Below are positions 55,912 to 64,000 of a DNA stretch of 64,000 nucleotides, in pieces. The number at the start of each line of letters is the position of its first letter. The first letter of the stretch is position 1. Position numbers and translations under genes: made by a program. The DNA is from Diphasiastrum complanatum (taxonomy: Eukaryota; Streptophyta; Lycopodiopsida; Lycopodiales; Lycopodiaceae), in the NCBI GenBank assembly GCA_029204225.1, contig MU832578.1:1-64000 (forward strand), written 5' to 3'. The notes beneath the pieces were generated by a model that saw nothing but the letters and a program-made list of their open reading frames with translations, ran no database searches and had not been told where the DNA came from.

Positions 55912-57721
55912 TTTATTGATGGTTTATTGGATTTTAAAATATTTTCCTGTCACAGGTATTATCTGGCCAAAGCGAGGATCTAAGGACTACTTCTCCACAA
56001 TAGGGCATCTTGACTGGAGAACTCAGCTGGACACAACTATCGGGACACAGCACAGTGGTAAGGAGATTGGTGTTATCACTCACAATCCCTCTTCTGAAAA
56101 TACAAAGTCGGCTTCAGAACCCGTGTCGATGGCAGAGCTATGCATTATGTCGTCGAAACTCGCCTATGAGAATGCAGAAATAGTCAAAGCCGTTGTAAAA
56201 GAATTATGGAATGTGAGTTCATTCTGTCCAACTAGTGCTGAATCGAGTTCCTTTGTCAGTGCGATTTGAGATAGAATTAAACAACTGTTGTGTAGAAAAA
56301 ATCATATATAATAGATGTTGGTTGGAAGGCTTGTGGTTTCATCCATGTTATGTGATTTAGTGTATTGATGGTCTCTTAATGCTTTCCATATTTATGTATG
56401 AATATTGCTTGGTTGAAATCTCGCAGATGAACTTCATTGCACAGTACGAGTGCTGGAACGGTAAGCTTTTGACCTTAACTATTATTATCGATTGTAGTTA
56501 GATATTTCTTCTTAGATATGTTTCCGATCGTCTGCTGATGGTCCCATCCTACAGTCTTGTTTTTGCACATCAAAGAAAACTATTAAAGCATGCGGCAGTT
56601 TACAAATTTGAAATAACTGAAATGTCTTTCCTGCAAACCTACAGAATCCCAGAGAGCAAATGCAACCCGAGTATTTTTGGCTACAGACAAAAAACATGAT
56701 GTCGAGGTAATCGTGGTTGCTTTCCGAGGAACAGAGCCGTTCAATACCTTCGACTGGATCACCGATATCGATTTTTCTTGGCACAAACTCAAGAATCTTG
56801 GACGAGTACATGTGGGTTTCCTGGAAGCGCTAGGCCTCGGCAGTCGCAATAACCTGGCAACGTTTGCAGAGCTGCAACGGAGACTACTTGAACCAGCTGC
56901 TAGTAGAGGGCCCTCTATCTCGGGTATGTCAGAAAACATTCGCAGCACAAAGCGTCTTGCCTACGATGTCGTTACCGAAAAACTGAAAGAACTTATTCAG
57001 ACGCATAAGAATGCAAAGATCTATATAACTGGCCACAGCCTCGGAGGAGCTTTGGCATGCCTTTATTCTGCATTACTTTATCACGCGAAAGAGTCTACGT
57101 TGGCAGATAGAATTGGAGGAGTGTACACTTTTGGGCAACCAAGAGTCGGAGATGATAAATTCGTCAAGTTCTACAACGAGAAGCTCACTCAACCACAGAA
57201 CCGATACTTCAGAGTTGTTTACAACAGTGATCTGGTGCCTCGCGTTCCATTTGACGATGCAGTTTCCCGGTTCAAACATGCGGGCAAATGTCGATATTTT
57301 GACTGCAACTACACTGGGCAGGTAAAGGAAGACCATATTCTGCACTAATCAATTAATCCGATCAATGAAATCTGTAGCTTTATGTGCATTTGTTCTACAA
57401 TGTACTACACAATGTACTGTGAGATCTTAACCGTTTTCAAGCTTGATGTTTGAATTTTGCGTGCAGATTCTTGGAGAAGTACCCAACAAAAATTACATTT
57501 CAATTTTCTACAACCTGCCAATGACCCTGTCGGCTATCTGGGAGCTTATATACAACACACTACTTTTGCCGCTTCTGCATGGAGATGAGTATTATGAATC
57601 CAAAACTTCCACGTTGTTTCGCACATTGGGAGTGCTATTTCCCGGAATAGGTTCTCATAGCCCTGTAAACTATGTGAACTCGGTAAGACTGGGAACGGCC
57701 TCTTCGCAGGTTTTTTGGTAA
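55575..57721 (+). CDS. Class 3 triacylglycerol lipase, oil-body-lipase type, five exons
   Basis: Hydrolyses acylglycerol esters; plant relatives act on oil bodies, but location is inferred here. Exons 55575-55866 (or -55869), 55956-56212, 56427-56460, 56645-57321 and 57467-57721 join with agreeing phases into about 504 residues, the usual size. ATG 55575 (MANSSFAISHH) is the first in frame. Landmarks: a hydrophobic segment near residues 55-75, IGHLDWRTQLD in exon 2, the MAELCIMSSKLAYENAE helix, AFRGTEPFNTFDWITDIDF, then the nucleophile elbow GHSLGG with Ser at about 326. Asp at about 390 (NSDLVPRVP) and His at about 484 (GSHSPVNYVNSVRLG) complete the likely triad. Donors of introns 2-4 are canonical (GTGAGT, GTAAGC, GTAAAG). 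The intron 1 donor lies at the edge of a (CT)n run. All family-specific residues are present, so I consider it functional. Confidence 0.92.
55871..55909. repeat. (CT)n microsatellite at the start of lipase intron 1
   Basis: 39 bases of CT beginning at or just after the 5-prime splice site, filling nearly half of an intron of only about 86-89 bases. Confidence 0.95.
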
Positions 57722-61149
<3,428 letters not shown>

Positions 61150-61284
61150 GGCTTGGGGGTGAAACTTTTAGAGTTAATTGGTTGCTTCTAATTGGTTGGG
61201 TGGTTGCTCCATAGTGTGTTTTTCATTGTGTATTGTCTTGTAAGTAGGATCTTAGGGAGCTTCCCTTATATTGGTATCAGAATA
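61150..61284 (+). mobile_element. 3-prime end of an LTR with tRNA-Met-like primer site
   Basis: GGCTTGGGGGTGAAAC, AATTGGTTGGGTGGTT and CTTAGGGAGCTTCCC closely parallel the end of the LTR at 37793-38281. TTGGTATCAGAATAAGG at 61271 is the primer site with changes. The LTR start is not defined, but sequence upstream to perhaps 60800 may belong to it. Confidence 0.6.
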
Positions 61285-64000
61285 AGGCTTACGAAGATTG
61301 GAGAACATGGAGAAGGGCTACCTTTAGTCAAAATTTCGGATTGGATCATTGGAATTCTCTTCCAAGGTGGATATCAAGGGTGCAAGTGGGTTTACTATCC
61401 CGGTTTCAATGTGCATGTTGCTAAGATCCATTACTCTTGGGATTCTTTGTGGTTTTATGGAGAATTGTCCTTGAAGGCCAATTTGTAATGCTTTTTTGGA
61501 GCTTTTTCTTGTGTAGATCAGATCTTTGGTAGATCTGAATTTTCCAGCAAGATATCAGTTCGTTTTAGGGTTCATTATGCATGCCGGTTCTTTCCAATGG
61601 TTTATAATTCTAGGCTATGTTTTGGTCAAAATTGCTTGGTTTTTCATGTTTTTTGGCACAAAATAGATAGTAAGAACCAAAATCCAGCAGGATCAGATCA
61701 ATTAGATGGTTATAATTCTGTAAATTGGTTTGCATGTGTTAGAGAAAGAGTTGTATGTCATGAATTTCCACTTTATTGTGATGAAAAAATCGAAAAATAG
61801 TCAAAAATCATCATTTTTTATTGTTTTTTCATAAAGTTGGATAGTAAGTGGCTGTAAAACATCATGTAGAGCTTGTAAAGAAGTGGACCAAAGTCTTTTG
61901 AAGCTTTCCCTGAAGTTAGAACCAAGAATTCCAGTAATTGAACTTGTAGGAAGTCAAAAAGGTACAAAAAATGACCATTTTTGGTGATTTTTGGGGGATG
62001 GATCTCTCCAAATCCATAAGGAGATCATTCTAGAACTATTTATAGCATGATTAGCATTTCTTTTTACATTCCCAGCAAGCTATCAGACTTGTAAATTGAT
62101 GGCCGGTGGCTTATGCACCATCTCCCTCAAGTTTGAAGCTATTTTGACTTCTACAAATCAAGAAATCTTCGTTCTCAACCTATACTGCATCTTAGGATCT
62201 GTATGAATGCTTCATGGAAGTCTAATTGACTATTTAAGCCTGTCGGTAACATCAATTTTGGGCTAGAATGGGTGTTTGCACATTTTTGCATGATTCCTTC
62301 TTGTGGAAGTGCGTCCTATACTGATTTTTTGACACTCTGATCCCGCACGTGTGAAGCCAAGCTGGCAGGCTGACGTGGCAAGCATCTTGTTCATTTGGTC
62401 TCCCTTTATATTGAGTTTTAAAACACCCAATTTGGTGTCCTGTAGCCAAAGTTATGATCATCTGAAGTTTTGTAGTTTTGTGAGTAAAATTGGCAAAATT
62501 TGAAATTGTTTAAACACAACTACTCTATTTGACAAACTACTTTACGATGAAATTTAAACAATTGCAAAATGTTTCACAAGTTCTAACAATCTTGGAACTC
62601 TTCACACTGAAGTTTAATGACACTTTAGTATATAATAGGGGCACTTTGCACACCTTACCATTTAACAAAACATGGCTCAGCCCATAAAACCCTTATAACA
62701 GTGCTTTTTCTGTTGCACAAAACTTTTTAGAGCCACCTGTTTATTAACAAACAATGAGTGAGAGAGAAGACACGGGAAGCCTTATGAGCAACTACTACTG
62801 ACACGTATTGAGTGAGAGAGAAGACACAGACAAATCAAGAGATATAGAGAGGGGAGGGGGCTGCTTTTCTGAGAGAGATAGTCGGAGAGATTTGAGTGAC
62901 AGAGAGGAAGTGAATGAAGGACAAATAAGTCAGGAGTTTGTCATCTATCCAGACATCTGCAAGAGACTACAGCTGGTTGTTTGTGTTATAGTGGATACAC
63001 TGTTACTGCAGATTGTTTCCAATTCCTGTAGAGGAATTCTTCATGCAGTAACACAAACATGGCCCATTTGTGAAAATTGTTGTTGACAATAGTTGGTAGG
63101 AGTTGCAACAAAGGCAATTTTGGCTTCTTGAATTGCCCAATCTTTCTCCAATCACATCCATGATGATCTACAATTGATTATTCAAATTGTCAATCATTGT
63201 CTTTTGACAATGAGCATTAGAAACGATTGATGAAAGGTCGATTTCTAGACAGATCATCCACCGCTTGGGTTGAGCAGCCTCCCTTGATTCAATCACACTC
63301 TCCTAGATTCTCTCCATCCGGCTCAATACAAATCATATTCTGATAAAAAAATTTGGGAAAGAAAAACATAATTAAAAATAGTTGAGAGAATGCAAAATCT
63401 TCTTTCTGTAGCATTGAGAAAGAAGTTAAGGCACATAAACAAAAGTGAAGAGAGTGCAGAATCTAGTATTGCATAGAATTGGTGGTGCAAGAGTGGACTA
63501 AGCTTGGAACTTTTGGTGCACCTAGACTTTCTTAGGTTAAAGATTAAAGGATGGCATGCAAATCTATACACAACAAAGGCATGTATAGAGAAAACACATG
63601 ACATGCACATCTATATATAGCAAATGCATGTGCAAAGAAAACACAAAGGATATCCTGGCAATGATGTAACTCAAGCTCCTTGCGATGCAACCTCCACCAC
63701 CCCAATATTATCATTATTTAGCTTCACCATAATAGTCAAAACTTCAAGCAACAATCTCGCACAACCTTCCATTATGATCATTTCTGTCTCCTCTTTGACC
63801 ACGATGTTGGAGTGAAAAGAGCTTCCAAGTTTGTACTGAATTTGAGAAATGATGAATTCAAAAAATGTCGTAAGGGATCCCTTGGGGGGGGAGGGGGGGT
63901 TAGTGGCAATTCAATCTTAATATTTATGCATTGTTTGCATGACAATGTCCAATCATTCACTATTTGCATGTCTTCCTAGAATTTTAAATGGCAACAAATG
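61285..64000. other. Possible element leader, then no feature recognised
   Basis: Sequence after the primer site may be retrotransposon leader, but no Gag is reached. Around 62757-62900 the text AGTGAGAGAGAAGACAC occurs twice about 50 bases apart. A G/C run (GGGGGGGGAGGGGGGG) lies at about 63882. No coding domain on either strand. Confidence 0.35.

Overview
The window looks like nuclear DNA from a land plant. It is AT-rich, has spliced genes with GT-AG introns, plant-type Ty1/copia and Ty3 LTR retrotransposons primed by initiator tRNA-Met or tRNA-Asp, hAT-type DNA transposons, and very long (CT/AG)n microsatellites. Short introns in the one complete gene and the small number of genes would fit a seed-free plant such as a liverwort, moss or lycophyte, but I cannot fix the species from sequence alone.

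Genes are sparse. At the left edge (546-1430) is the C-terminal part of a berberine-bridge-enzyme-like FAD oxidase. At 55575-57721 is a complete five-exon class 3 lipase gene of the oil-body-lipase type, with every intron phase consistent. Three weaker gene candidates are a multi-exon gene of unknown function ending in a Cys/His-rich module (21419-23280), a set of small exons at 32589-33607 with a long hairpin between two of them, and the first exon of a probable plastid-targeted membrane protein on the minus strand (35333-35860).

Most of the rest is nested mobile DNA. Region 3.3-20.5 kb holds broken Ty3 gag, a mosaic of two copia pol copies at 9.2-13.6 kb that has produced an in-frame RT-protease-integrase fusion ORF, and an LTR pair at 16.4-19.8 kb. 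That pair carries an antisense 316-residue ORF and is itself split by a solo LTR with a clean 5-bp target duplication. Region 23.5-28.2 kb is a decayed copia. Region 30.7-32.5 kb is a decayed Ty3 RNase H-integrase stretch interrupted by two short hAT-like elements with 8-bp target duplications.

The most striking structure is at 39234-46193. A hAT-like element with an exact 8-bp target duplication is split by a 6-kb LTR element. That LTR element has a tRNA-Asp primer site, a gag-like ORF, a second unassigned reading frame, no visible protease, RT or integrase, and an approximately 151-bp tandem repeat in its leader. To its right lie a minus-strand copia with an almost intact gag-pol front half (46.5-50.7 kb), further copia fragments, and two more tRNA-Asp-type LTR ends (52.4-53.95 kb). 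The last 6 kb downstream of the lipase gene has little recognisable beyond a microsatellite and one LTR end.

The genes do not form an operon or pathway. The common thread is repeated insertion of elements into older elements, which lets the order of events be read at several places.
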